NCBI GenBank assembly: GCA_963837025.1
Contig: CAWILT010000001.1
Coordinates: 1-64,000 of the forward strand
From: JALZUV01 sp963837025
GTDB lineage: Bacteria; Pseudomonadota; Alphaproteobacteria; Rickettsiales; JALZUV01
Direction: 5' to 3'
DNA length: 64,000 nucleotides
Under the pieces are notes generated by a model, which searched no databases, had not been told where the DNA came from, and worked only from the letters and a program-made list of their open reading frames with translations. The first letter of the stretch is position 1; the number at the start of each line of letters is the position of its first letter. Positions 8,609-17,516 of this stretch are shown here, one piece after another. The position numbers were made by a program, and so were the translations under genes.

Positions 8609-10072
8609 TTAAAGTATGGTTTGCGCTACTTCTACCTTTTTGTTCTGTATCTTCTCTACAAATGAAGTACTCACTTCCGCGCCATGCAAATACTCAATCG
8701 TCTCTTCCGCAAGCCCTTGTTTATTAATGAGCTCTTCTTCTGTTAATAATGTTTTATATAGGTTGCTAACTAATTTATCGAGTTGTTCTTCGGAGAATTG
8801 CTTGCGCAGTTTATGGACAGCTTTTCCAACTTTATTTTCAGGTGATTTATCATACACACTGAGTATATCAGTGATAAGTTGCTTTAAATCTTTTTTTGCT
8901 TGGTTTGGTTCTTCAGATGGATTCATACGAGACCAATGATAACCCCAATCAATGACTGCATCGTTTAATATTGCAGTTTTATTCGCGAACTCTCTAGCTA
9001 GATGCCCAAAATTGCCATTCTTCATATCTAAAGGCCTATACTGCGCCCCGCCGATAATTTGCTTTTCTTCTTCGGTAGCCTGATTAGGAAACTGTTCTTG
9101 CTTGGTACCTTCGTCAATAATTATTTCTGTTTCCTTAAAATACTCGTCAGGTTCTGGAAGATTTCTTAACGTGCCCTCAAAGGTAAAGCCCTTATCCTTA
9201 GTCATTAACTTATTTATAAATTTAAGCGTTTTAAGGGAGTGCTTTTTGACAAAGCCCACCTCGCGGCTCACTTGTATCTCTTTCGCAAAACCGGTTTGCA
9301 GATATTGCATCATGTCCGTGTTTTCAAAATTGCCATGATATTTCTGCTTTCTATCGAATTCCACTCCTGAAAAGAGTGCCTGCCTTGCTACCATCACACC
9401 ACTAGGGTCTTTCAACCACTCAATGGGCTGCACCTCTATCCAACATACGTCACCTGTATATAGCTTGCGATCATTTGACAGCAAAGAAGGACCATCAGGG
9501 CACTTTGCTACCTTACGAATATACCGCTCACCCCTACGCTGGTATTCAGGCCATGCCCTTGGTATTAACGGCTTGCCCCAATCATCGTACCTTTCACCGT
9601 CTAATGTGTATGTTTTACCTGTAGTTTGCAATTGCCCTCTCGAAAATGACTGTTCCAATTTTCTACTTACTCTATCAGACGCAATAACCTGCGGATATTC
9701 TCCATATTCGACCACATCCACCCCGGAAATTTTTCGCGAAGGCTTTGCTTTGTTCAACCCGATGGAAGATGTAACCGATGATGGCAAGGCGGGGCGCGCT
9801 CCAGGGTTAAGCATAGTCGGAGCCAATCTGGTCCTGTAGCCGTTGCTGTGGACGGAGTAAACATCACCATCTTTGTAAGAAGCCGACCAATGAGAGCCAG
9901 CGCGCTGACCATCGCTAGTTTTACAACCATTATCTATAGCACCACCCAGCATGATGCATAGGTCACTCATGCCCGCCTTCGTGCCGTAGTCTTTCATCAT
10001 CTGTAGCTGGCCATTGCCTTGGTCATTACCCCAGATCTGCTCTTCAGTTAAAAGCGTAACATCTAAACTCAC
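8609..10072 (-). CDS. DUF6273-like / C-type-lectin-like domain protein
   Basis: 487-aa protein with a GTG start preceded by AAAGGGA. Residues 10-100 (TEEQIWGNDQGNG, MSDLCIMLGGA, GSHWSASYKDGDVYSVHSNG, NPGARPALPSSV) match my recollection of DUF6273 proteins, common in Firmicutes. The WSAS...G...RPAL layout is that of FGE-sulfatase/C-type-lectin-like folds. VEYGEYPQ near residue 122 is another typical DUF6273 phrase. The remaining 350 residues are mixed charged sequence with no signal peptide. Function unknown. The domain usually lies at the C-terminal end of longer proteins, so this N-terminal placement may reflect truncation. It is the main cargo of the tRNA-Lys island. Confidence 0.7.
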   Translation of the reverse strand: MSLDVTLLTEEQIWGNDQGNGQLQMMKDYGTKAGMSDLCIMLGGAIDNGCKTSDGQRAGSHWSASYKDGDVYSVHSNGYRTRLAPTMLNPGARPALPSSVTSSIGLNKAKPSRKISGVDVVEYGEYPQVIASDRVSRKLEQSFSRGQLQTTGKTYTLDGERYDDWGKPLIPRAWPEYQRRGERYIRKVAKCPDGPSLLSNDRKLYTGDVCWIEVQPIEWLKDPSGVMVARQALFSGVEFDRKQKYHGNFENTDMMQYLQTGFAKEIQVSREVGFVKKHSLKTLKFINKLMTKDKGFTFEGTLRNLPEPDEYFKETEIIIDEGTKQEQFPNQATEEEKQIIGGAQYRPLDMKNGNFGHLAREFANKTAILNDAVIDWGYHWSRMNPSEEPNQAKKDLKQLITDILSVYDKSPENKVGKAVHKLRKQFSEEQLDKLVSNLYKTLLTEEELINKQGLAEETIEYLHGAEVSTSFVEKIQNKKVEVAQTIL

Positions 10073-10614
10073 AGTATTGTCCCTTTAGTTGCGGTGTTCT
10101 TAGGTTGCTCCCATAGAACACGCTTATCTAAAAGTAACATAGCAGCAAAGCGTTAAAATTATATTAAGGAGGATTAATATTTTGGCCGATAAGGTTCTCT
10201 AACCTTGTATCGTAATATAATACTCGGTTTTCTATTGGCGGTCTGGGTAAGTTTGATAATCCTATCTGTTAGATTACTCTTCCCATTCTTATTTCCTTCC
10301 TCTTGTGCCCTAACGGTGCCCCCCTTAAGCATAAATTTCCATCAGTCTAATGTTCGTCAATAACAAAGGATTTCTATAAAAAGTTAAGAAAACTGACTTT
10401 TAATCAGTAGGTTGTTGGTTCGAATCCAACAAGGATCACCATTTATTTTAGGTTTTAGTTCAAGCTATCGTGGTAAATCAGAGGCAAATCATCAGTAGAC
10501 GGGTTTTTTTGATGGATTAAGCCGTTACGCTGAATTTCTTTTGTACATTGTAATATAATGTTAATACTTATTGTGGTACACTTATGTTATATAAAGGTTA
10601 AATTAGGGACATTA
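10073..10614. other. intergenic: island right end and tad upstream region
   Basis: No convincing gene. It contains a dyad ATATTAA-GGAGGA-TTAATAT near 10162-10183, the attR copy (10391-10448) and an AT-rich stretch leading to the TadE-like gene. I see no strong terminator. Confidence 0.5.
10391..10448 (+). repeat. attR: 58-bp direct repeat, copy 2 (tRNA-Lys 3' half)
   Basis: Starts at AACTGACTTTTAATCAG and runs through the T arm, CCA and ATTTATTT flank. It differs from 6848-6905 at one C/T and one G/A position. The 5' half of a tRNA is absent, so it is not a functional gene. Confidence 0.9.
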
Positions 10615-11163
10615 ATGCTTAGAATTTTTTCAAATCGTGAATCATCAGGTTCAGTTATGGTTGAGGCGGCAATTATTTTGCCGATCTTTCTAACGATTAC
10701 ATTTTGGATTATTGAAATCACCACAATTTTCTTTTTCTCCTTTATTTTAGAAAATGCAATGTATGAGGCTACACGCGCAGCAAAAGTGGCCGTAGATCGC
10801 ACCGCAATTGAACAAAGAGTGAGAGATATTGTGCAAGATGAATCATACGGTTTATTTTCACTCGATAAACTAGATTTCCAACAAGAAGTTGTAATGGGTA
10901 ATTCGCAATCCACTCCAGCAGAAAATTGTGCAACGGAGGGTGTGTGTCCTTGCGCTGATGGTGATTTTATAGATAGTAATGCAAATGGTGTATGCGACAC
11001 TGAATTTAGATCTACCGCTTTCGGCGGGCCGGGCGATACCACATCTTTCACTGCAATTTATACAAAAACAATCGTCACGCCACTCTTATCAGATATATTA
11101 GGGGTAGATAAGGATAACACAATTAGATTAGTTTCAACTACAGTTTTAAGGAATGAGCCGTAA
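10615..11163 (+). CDS. TadE-like pseudopilin
   Basis: 182-aa minor pseudopilin of the Tad (Flp) pilus/secretion system. The N-terminal TadE signature SGSVMVEAAIILPIFLTITF, with its conserved Glu, is followed by a long hydrophobic helix. The periplasmic part contains CPCADGDFIDSNANGVCD, a thrombospondin-type-3/EF-hand-like calcium loop bracketed by cysteines, which is unusual for TadE. The ATG at 10615 is preceded by AGGGA; an upstream ATG at 10558 lacks a ribosome site. The stop overlaps the next gene by one base. Confidence 0.85.
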   Translation: MLRIFSNRESSGSVMVEAAIILPIFLTITFWIIEITTIFFFSFILENAMYEATRAAKVAVDRTAIEQRVRDIVQDESYGLFSLDKLDFQQEVVMGNSQSTPAENCATEGVCPCADGDFIDSNANGVCDTEFRSTAFGGPGDTTSFTAIYTKTIVTPLLSDILGVDKDNTIRLVSTTVLRNEP

Positions 11164-12176
11164 TGCGTTTATTAAATCAAAAAATCTTAAATCTTTTTAA
11201 AGACTGTAAAGCTAGTATTGCAATTGAATTTGCTTTTTTACTACCTGTGCTTTTAATGGTTGCATTTCCTGTGATTGATTATTCGCGTTATATTTTGCTG
11301 CAACAAAAATTAATTAAAACATCAAGCACGATTGCCGATTCCATTGCTATGTCGGTTCCTTTAAATTCTGAAAATGCTACTAATCAACAATTTGAATTTA
11401 GTAATGCTGTTTTAACAGAAGATTTGATTCGACAATTTTCAGAATTAGCCGCTCCTCTCTTATCGCCCTATGGTACAAGAAATAACTTTGCAGTAACTAT
11501 TTCGAATATTGATGTCGATGCAGCAGGTACGCCCACACAAGCTTGGCGCTATGAGCGCCCTGCAGGTAAAAATGCTACGGGTAATTTTGATGATTCAACT
11601 CAAGAAATCCCCAACAATGATAATGTTCCAGATGAATTAATTAATTCTTTAGAGGCTGATGATAACTTGGTGCGTGCAGAAGTGAGTGTGCGTTTTGAGC
11701 CTTTCACCCCGAATTTTTTAAACTTTGAACCTTTAGAAGATAGAACGGTAAGTTCAGTACATTACTATCGCAGCCGTTATGGCAATTTAAGTAGACCAAC
11801 CCAATCCAACGGCGCGCAATTTGGGTGTGACCCTGCTGATTATATTGACTGTTCTGCAGGAGATCAATTTACTGGCTTTAGATGTTTTTTGGTTCCTTTA
11901 AACTGCCCTTGCCCAGTAGTTGACGGAATACCTTTCTATCAATTTGCGATACAGCCTCCAGCGTTACAAGAGTGCAGGCACTTTAATTTATGCCAAGCTA
12001 ACGAGTTTTATTTAAATAATACTTGTGTTCCAAGGGCAATTTGTAACCCTGATGAGTTTTTGAATGATCGTAATGTGTGTCAGGCAAAAGTTCCTATACC
12101 TTGCCAAGGCTGTGCATGCACTGGCACATGCCCTACCATCCCTTGCACAGGTGAAGACTGCATTATTTTTGAATAA
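11163..12176 (+). CDS. TadE/TadG-like pilus-assembly protein, Cys-rich tail
   Basis: 337 aa. N-terminal TadE/G signature (CKASIAIEFAFLLPVLLMVA, residues about 15-34) with the conserved Glu and one membrane helix, then an extracytoplasmic domain. The last ~110 residues are strikingly Cys-rich (about 20 cysteines, including CPCPV, CQGCACTGTCP, CTGEDC), suggesting a disulfide-bonded surface tip. The start overlaps the TadE stop by one base, and the vWA-containing TadG follows 16 bases after the stop. The Cys-rich tail is not standard for the family. Confidence 0.8.
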   Translation: MRLLNQKILNLFKDCKASIAIEFAFLLPVLLMVAFPVIDYSRYILLQQKLIKTSSTIADSIAMSVPLNSENATNQQFEFSNAVLTEDLIRQFSELAAPLLSPYGTRNNFAVTISNIDVDAAGTPTQAWRYERPAGKNATGNFDDSTQEIPNNDNVPDELINSLEADDNLVRAEVSVRFEPFTPNFLNFEPLEDRTVSSVHYYRSRYGNLSRPTQSNGAQFGCDPADYIDCSAGDQFTGFRCFLVPLNCPCPVVDGIPFYQFAIQPPALQECRHFNLCQANEFYLNNTCVPRAICNPDEFLNDRNVCQAKVPIPCQGCACTGTCPTIPCTGEDCIIFE

Positions 12177-12192
12177 TATACGGATAGTTAAT

Positions 12193-13584
12193 ATGAAGAA
12201 TTTTTTAAAACGTTTTGCTAAAGATGAATCGGGTGTCGTCTATATATTATTCGCTTTTTTAGCGACGGTATTTGTTATTTTAATTGCGCTAAATGTTGAT
12301 TTAGGCCGTGCTTTCATGGCAAAAACTGCCATTAGCGCAGCTGTTGATGCTTCGGCATTAGCGGCAGGTAATCAAAACGGTACGGTTGACGATGTGCGCC
12401 CCTATTTTTTGGCTAATTTATCACCCGGTCAATATGATACGGATTTTAGCTTTGAACAAAATATTAGTCCTCTACTTTTAAGCGATGGCAGGAATATTGA
12501 AGTTGATGCAAATAATATTGAAATGCCCTATTATTTTGGTTTCAAGAATCCTGAAACGGGTGAAGCTTCAGATAAAATAGCTTCAATATCTGATAGAGGT
12601 CAAATTCAACGGGCTAACTCTGATCCTTCTTTAATTGACTATTATCTGATTGTGGATACTTCAGGTTCGTTGGATCGTTACGATTATGTTGAAGAAGGTA
12701 CTTCAAAAACCAGTGATATAACACGTAAAGATCAAGTAAAAAAAGCGATTAGAGATATGGTTAATCGCTTATCGGAATTTGATAATTCTGATCGTAATTT
12801 TACATTAAGTCTTATTTCATATGGCACCGACCTCACTGCAAGCTTTGCGAATATTACGAATATGGCATATTATAGTGATGATAGAATTGATGAATTGTTA
12901 AGATCAAATTACTTAACATGTGGTGCATGTGGTTTGTCAGAACTTAATGATGTAATTCAAAACAATAGCCGTGAAGGTGCACTCAAAGTAGTTGTATTTA
13001 TGACTGATGGGTATTTCAATTTCATTGAAGGTAAAAATTACTATGAGGGGCTTTCATGGCCATTGAAAAAAGTAGATAATCAATGTTTTAATTTATGTGA
13101 TGGTACAGACAATAGATCACTTACACTCGATGAATGGCGTAATAAACCACTAAATCGATTCAATGATCCGAGTTTGCCAACACCGGTATATGATGCTGCC
13201 CGTAAAGGCGGAGAGTTTGACATTGCGTGTGATAATCCTACGCTAGCCGATAGACCTTATCCTCAAACGCGAGTCGAATATCCGAGTGATTATGCGGGTA
13301 TTAAAGATATGTGTATGATACCCTATGCAGAAGTGTTGAATCGTTGCAATACCTTGAAAGGGCTCGTGCCTAAAGATAAATTGCAGATATATACGGTTCG
13401 CTTTGGCTATTTATTTTCTGAAGGTTACACAAGTACAGCATTTGCTGACGATATTACACGCGATACAATGACCTATTGTGCAACTAAACCTGAAAATTCT
13501 TTAGTAGCTGTAAATGGTGTAGATTTTACGGCAATATTAATTGATATTGTCAATCGCTCTTCAAGTTTGCGGATTGTGCGTTAA
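12193..13584 (+). CDS. TadG-like protein with von Willebrand A domain
   Basis: 463 aa. The N-terminal helix (residues 13-40) and the VDASALAAG motif are typical of TadG. Residues about 155-460 form a vWA domain with the MIDAS DxSxS in IVDTSGSL and a VVFMTDGYF strand, plus several cysteine pairs. Predicted as an inner-membrane-anchored, periplasmic/surface adhesin-like component of a Tad pilus. An upstream in-frame ATG at 12064 would overlap the previous gene and lacks a ribosome site, so 12193 is chosen. No Tad ATPase or secretin is in the window, so the three genes form an outlying tad cluster. Confidence 0.85.
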   Translation: MKNFLKRFAKDESGVVYILFAFLATVFVILIALNVDLGRAFMAKTAISAAVDASALAAGNQNGTVDDVRPYFLANLSPGQYDTDFSFEQNISPLLLSDGRNIEVDANNIEMPYYFGFKNPETGEASDKIASISDRGQIQRANSDPSLIDYYLIVDTSGSLDRYDYVEEGTSKTSDITRKDQVKKAIRDMVNRLSEFDNSDRNFTLSLISYGTDLTASFANITNMAYYSDDRIDELLRSNYLTCGACGLSELNDVIQNNSREGALKVVVFMTDGYFNFIEGKNYYEGLSWPLKKVDNQCFNLCDGTDNRSLTLDEWRNKPLNRFNDPSLPTPVYDAARKGGEFDIACDNPTLADRPYPQTRVEYPSDYAGIKDMCMIPYAEVLNRCNTLKGLVPKDKLQIYTVRFGYLFSEGYTSTAFADDITRDTMTYCATKPENSLVAVNGVDFTAILIDIVNRSSSLRIVR

Positions 13585-13633
13585 GTTGAAATATATTTTT
13601 GATATATCCTATCATTTATAAAGACTACACGGT

Positions 13634-15040
13634 TTGATTTCGTTTATATCTGAGCAGATTCTGATTGGTTTTGGGCAATCGGTATTGTGGATTAGCACGG
13701 CAATCATTGCATTTGTTTTAGCCTTAGCCGTAAGCCGATATGGTAATATTCGTTTAGGTGGCGAGCTTGAAACGCCTGCCTATGGTCATCTCTCATGGTT
13801 TTCGATGTTATTTGCGGCTGGCATGGGCACGGGATTGGTATTTCATGGTGCAGCTGAACCGCTTTACCACAAGGCTAACCTTCCCAATTTTTTGCTTATG
13901 CAATCAACCGATGCGGCATTTATTGAGCAACAAGTGATGGCTATAACCTATTTGCACTGGGGTTTTCATGCGTGGGCAATTTATGCTGTTGCTGCTTTAG
14001 GAATCGCATTTTTCGCATTTAATAAGCAGCAACCGCTTATCCCGAGCGCCGCCACCCAACATTATTTTAATTTCACAAGCCGTCATCTCTCGAGCAAGAT
14101 GATAAATTATTTAGCGATTCTGGCAGCAATATTCGGCTTAGTTGCCTCAGTGTCCGTCGGCGTTATGCAAATTGAGCGCGGCATGAATGACCAGCTAAGT
14201 ATGATAGATGATAAAACGATATGGTTAGAGTGCTTTATATTAGCAGCATTAGCTTTATGCTATGGCTTATCCAGCATTACCCCTTTAAAAAGAGGAATTC
14301 AATGGCTTAGCAATTTTAATATTATCTTATGTATTGCGTTGATGATTTTTGTGTTTTCGGCGGGTCCCACAAGTCTGATAATTAAAAATTTTATTCAATC
14401 AATAATCTATTATGTAACCCATATTGTTCCACTAGGGCTGCAGGTTGAGGGCATGAAAACTAACCCTGAATGGGTGCGAAGTTGGACGATAACTTATCTT
14501 CTTTGGTGGATAGCCTGGACGCCGTTTGTGGCTGTATTCATTGCGCGTATTAGTAAGGGGCGCACGATACGCCAAGTATTGTTAGGGGCATTAATCGCGC
14601 CTACGTTATTTTCAGCTTTATGGTTTTCTATATTTGGTGGTGCTGGCTTTTATTTTGATGACTTGCATAACACAGTACTATCACGCATTGCTACAGAGGA
14701 TATGTCAGCAGTAATGTTCGGTCTGCTCAACATGTTGCCCTTTGCGACCATTACAAAACTAGCCACTATTTTGTTAATTTTTATGTTTATTGTAACCAGC
14801 GTCGATAGTGGGGCTTATGTATTAGCGATTTTCAGTTCTCATGGAAATGAAAAGCCATCTATACCGACACGATTAGTTTGGGTTGGTGCCATTACCGCAT
14901 TGGTGTTAGCCATCATCATTACCAATAAAGGTATTGAATTCACGCGTAATGTGGCGTTATTAGGTGCTTATCCTTATTTAGTAGTAATTCTAATACAAAT
15001 TAGCATATTCTGCTTTAGTTTGAAAAAGTTAAAGCCTTAA
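13634..15040 (+). CDS. BCCT-family (betaine/carnitine/choline) transporter
   Basis: 468-aa, 12-helix secondary carrier. BCCT hallmarks: GMGTGLVFHGAAEPL (residues 62-76), HWGFHAWA near 114 and the WWIAWTPFVAVFIARISKGR segment near 290. Probably imports a quaternary-ammonium osmolyte; the ligand cannot be fixed from sequence. The reading frame opens after TAA at 13619-13621 and has no early ATG, so a TTG at 13634 is the likeliest start, with only a weak ribosome site. It ends one base before the stop of the convergent sdhB. Confidence 0.9.
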   Translation: MISFISEQILIGFGQSVLWISTAIIAFVLALAVSRYGNIRLGGELETPAYGHLSWFSMLFAAGMGTGLVFHGAAEPLYHKANLPNFLLMQSTDAAFIEQQVMAITYLHWGFHAWAIYAVAALGIAFFAFNKQQPLIPSAATQHYFNFTSRHLSSKMINYLAILAAIFGLVASVSVGVMQIERGMNDQLSMIDDKTIWLECFILAALALCYGLSSITPLKRGIQWLSNFNIILCIALMIFVFSAGPTSLIIKNFIQSIIYYVTHIVPLGLQVEGMKTNPEWVRSWTITYLLWWIAWTPFVAVFIARISKGRTIRQVLLGALIAPTLFSALWFSIFGGAGFYFDDLHNTVLSRIATEDMSAVMFGLLNMLPFATITKLATILLIFMFIVTSVDSGAYVLAIFSSHGNEKPSIPTRLVWVGAITALVLAIIITNKGIEFTRNVALLGAYPYLVVILIQISIFCFSLKKLKP

Positions 15041-15841
15041 TTAAACTTGGCGTTCCACCATTAGCATTTTAATTTCCGCAATTGCCTTCGCAGGATTTAA
15101 TCCTTTAGGGCATGTTTTGGTGCAATTCATAATGGTGTGACAGCGATATAAGCGGAAAGGATCTTCCAAATTATCAAGGCGCTCGCCTGTGAACTCATCG
15201 CGGCTATCCGCAATCCAACGATGGGCTTGTAGCAAAATAGCAGGGCCTAAAAAGCGATCGGCATTCCACCAATAACTCGGGCAGGCTGTTGAACAGCAAA
15301 AGCATAAAATGCACTCATATAAACCATCCAATTTTTCACGATCTTCAGGCGACTGTAAGCGTTCACGGCCAGATGGTGGTGGGCTTTGTGTTTTCAACCA
15401 CGGCTCTATCGATTCATATTGAGCATATACGTGTTTTAAATCGGGTACTAGATCTTTCACAACCGGCATATGGGGCAGAGGATAAATTTTAATCTCATCA
15501 CCAAATTCATCAATTCCCATCGTGCAGGCTAAAGTGTTGGTACCACCAATATTCATCGCACATGATCCGCAAATACCTTCACGACACGAACGGCGGAATG
15601 TTAGGGTGCTATCCACTTTATCTTTAATATATATGAGTGCGTCCAAAATCATGGGCCCACAAAGATCTAAATCTACTTCATAACTATCAATACGAGGATT
15701 TAAAGGATCGCCTTTGGCATCAACATCATCCGGATCCCAACGGTAAATATGAAATATTTTGATGCGCTTAGCGTTCGCCGCTGCTTCAAAATATTCACCT
15801 TCAGTGGGGCGCGATTTGCTAGGGAGTCTAAATTCAGCCAT
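15041..15841 (-). CDS. sdhB: succinate dehydrogenase iron-sulfur subunit
   Basis: 266-aa SdhB, the electron-transfer subunit of complex II. The [2Fe-2S] ligands lie in SCREGICGSCAM with a later LAC, the [4Fe-4S] ligands in CILCFCCSTACPSYW, and the [3Fe-4S] region in CHTIMNCTKTCPKGLNP. It is last in the order sdhC-sdhD-sdhA-M48-M48-sdhB, 38 bases behind the second peptidase gene, so probably still on the sdh transcript. N-terminal residues 1-25 are slightly longer than in E. coli, as in other alphaproteobacteria. Confidence 0.97.
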   Translation of the reverse strand: MAEFRLPSKSRPTEGEYFEAAANAKRIKIFHIYRWDPDDVDAKGDPLNPRIDSYEVDLDLCGPMILDALIYIKDKVDSTLTFRRSCREGICGSCAMNIGGTNTLACTMGIDEFGDEIKIYPLPHMPVVKDLVPDLKHVYAQYESIEPWLKTQSPPPSGRERLQSPEDREKLDGLYECILCFCCSTACPSYWWNADRFLGPAILLQAHRWIADSRDEFTGERLDNLEDPFRLYRCHTIMNCTKTCPKGLNPAKAIAEIKMLMVERQV

Positions 15842-15879
15842 AGTATTTATTATACCGATTAAATATTAAATTTCACGTT

Positions 15880-16686
15880 TTATTGCGCTGGCAAGTAGTC
15901 GGGCAGCAGCTTTTGTCCAGATTGTTGTTTATTACGGATTTCGGCCGCAGTTTTATCGAGCAAAATATAGCGTTCAGCTGTGGTTGGGTGGCTTGAGCCA
16001 GTATAGATACCATCAGGATTCAACGCAGCCATGCGACGCCATAATTGTGCCGCTTGATTTACATTATAACCGGAACGTTGCAAAATATACATACCGATAT
16101 AATCGGCTTCTTTCTCAAATCCTTGGCTGTAACGCATGACTGCAGTTTGCGCTCCAAATTTGCTTGCTATACCCTGTGTATCAAATCCTTGGCTACGTGC
16201 TAACGAATCAACCGCTAAGCCAAACAAGCCACCAACGGTTGCATTTTGCCCAGTCTTTGCCGGATGATTTTCAATAGCATGGGCATATTCATGGCTTAAA
16301 ACTGTAGCAAGCTGATCATCGCTAGACGCAAAATTCATCATTGCCGGCGTAACCACAATTTTTTGACCATCCGTGTAGGCATTAACTGCATCCGTTTCAC
16401 TATCATCTAAATAAAAAGGTAAGCTACAGTTATTACGGCCTAAATCTTTACATACGGCAATACCTGCGGGTTGAACTTTGCTAGCAACACGGTTCAAACG
16501 TGATACCATAGCGGGAGTTGACACAGCTTTGGCAGTTGATATGCTTTTACCTTCGGCTTGAATAATGCGCTTTTGCTCAGCTTGTTCGCGTGCTAATTCT
16601 TCCGCTGTAATATTAGGGGTTTGCGTCGTCGCGCCAGTACATGCAACTAAGAAATAGCTTAGAATAATAATGGGTAAAAATTTCAT
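15880..16686 (-). CDS. M48-family metallopeptidase lipoprotein (copy 2)
   Basis: 268-aa predicted lipoprotein: signal peptide with lipobox LVAC (Cys16). The zinc-peptidase motif HEYAHAIENHP lies near residue 138 and a third zinc ligand Glu in the FEKEADYIGMYI helix near 190, the layout of M48C/LoiP-type periplasmic proteases. The C-terminal SSHPTTAERYILL is shared with the neighbouring paralogue. It overlaps the upstream paralogue by 4 bases and sits inside the sdh operon. Probable role in envelope protein quality control; a link to complex II is only suggested by position. Confidence 0.88.
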   Translation of the reverse strand: MKFLPIIILSYFLVACTGATTQTPNITAEELAREQAEQKRIIQAEGKSISTAKAVSTPAMVSRLNRVASKVQPAGIAVCKDLGRNNCSLPFYLDDSETDAVNAYTDGQKIVVTPAMMNFASSDDQLATVLSHEYAHAIENHPAKTGQNATVGGLFGLAVDSLARSQGFDTQGIASKFGAQTAVMRYSQGFEKEADYIGMYILQRSGYNVNQAAQLWRRMAALNPDGIYTGSSHPTTAERYILLDKTAAEIRNKQQSGQKLLPDYLPAQ

Positions 16687-17516
16687 GAGTTAGCCACTTT
16701 CAATTTCTTTATATTAGGTATTAATGCACTCTTATTAGCACGTTTTTGATTAATTTCTTCTATAGTTTTTCGCATTAATATAAAACGTTCTGCACTAGTA
16801 GGATGTGTAAAAGCATTATAAATGCCATCGGGATTGACAGCAGCTAGCAAGCGCCAAATTTCGGGTGCTTTATCTAAACCAAAGCCTGAGCGTGCTTGTA
16901 TATATAAGCCAACATAATCGGCTTCTTTTTCATAATCGGCGGAATGATGTAATGTTCCTAATTCGCCGCCTAATTGATCCATTGAACCATTACCCGTGCC
17001 GCCGGTTGCCGCGTCTAAAAGCGCGCCCATAAATGCGCCACTTAGCGAATTTTGATAGGCATCGTTTAAATGTCCCATAATATTATGGGCAAATTCATGT
17101 GCAATTATGAATGCTAGCTGATTGTCATCTTTCGTTAATTGCATCATACGCCGCGTAATCTCCACTTTGTGACCATCGGCAAATGCGTTGATGGAATCAT
17201 CAGATGCAGGTGCTAATTCAACGATAAACACACATCGTTGTTCTTTGGGTATAAAACCATTGGTACGTAATTCATTGCACAGCGATATAGCGGCGGGGCC
17301 AACCCGCTCGGCAATAGCCGCAAGCCTAAAATCAAATTCTGATTTTTTAGGCATAGATTTGTATATATGTGCAAAATCAGCATTAGAAATAAATTGCTCT
17401 TGCGCCAGCCTTTCAATCTCAATTTCAGATGCCGTAGTGGCAGGAAATTCGGTTCGCGGCTGCGAGCAGGCACTTATTAATAATGAAATAGCCAAAAGGC
17501 TAATCACACGCCCCAT
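16683..17516 (-). CDS. M48-family metallopeptidase lipoprotein (copy 1)
   Basis: 277-aa paralogue of the next gene. Lipobox LISAC, zinc motif HEFAHNIMGHL near residue 142, third ligand in YEKEADYVGLYI, and THPTSAERFILM near the C-terminus. The glycine-rich insert GALLDAATGGTGNG after the HExxH helix resembles other Bdellovibrio/alphaproteobacterial M48 lipoproteins. Its start codon overlaps the sdhA stop by one base, which implies translational coupling to sdhA. Confidence 0.88.
   Translation of the reverse strand: MGRVISLLAISLLISACSQPRTEFPATTASEIEIERLAQEQFISNADFAHIYKSMPKKSEFDFRLAAIAERVGPAAISLCNELRTNGFIPKEQRCVFIVELAPASDDSINAFADGHKVEITRRMMQLTKDDNQLAFIIAHEFAHNIMGHLNDAYQNSLSGAFMGALLDAATGGTGNGSMDQLGGELGTLHHSADYEKEADYVGLYIQARSGFGLDKAPEIWRLLAAVNPDGIYNAFTHPTSAERFILMRKTIEEINQKRANKSALIPNIKKLKVANS

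Larger units (their letters stand above)
6848..10448. mobile_element. small genomic island at tRNA-Lys, without integrase
   Basis: A 3.5 kb segment flanked by the 58-bp tRNA-Lys direct repeat. It carries no recognisable integrase, transposase or relaxase, so it is either an eroded element or a satellite mobilised in trans. Contents: a structured-RNA candidate with two short membrane-protein ORFs behind it, a frameshifted membrane gene, and a 487-aa DUF6273-like protein. Tandem TGATGCCCTTG / TGATGCCCTTT near 6945-6966 could be the remains of recombinase arm sites. Left and right neighbours (tgt, tad genes) look like core genome. Confidence 0.75.

Noticed and set aside
10391..10440. Second tRNA-Lys gene
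   Set aside because: Only the 3' half is present; the acceptor 5' strand and D arm are missing. It is the attR duplicate.
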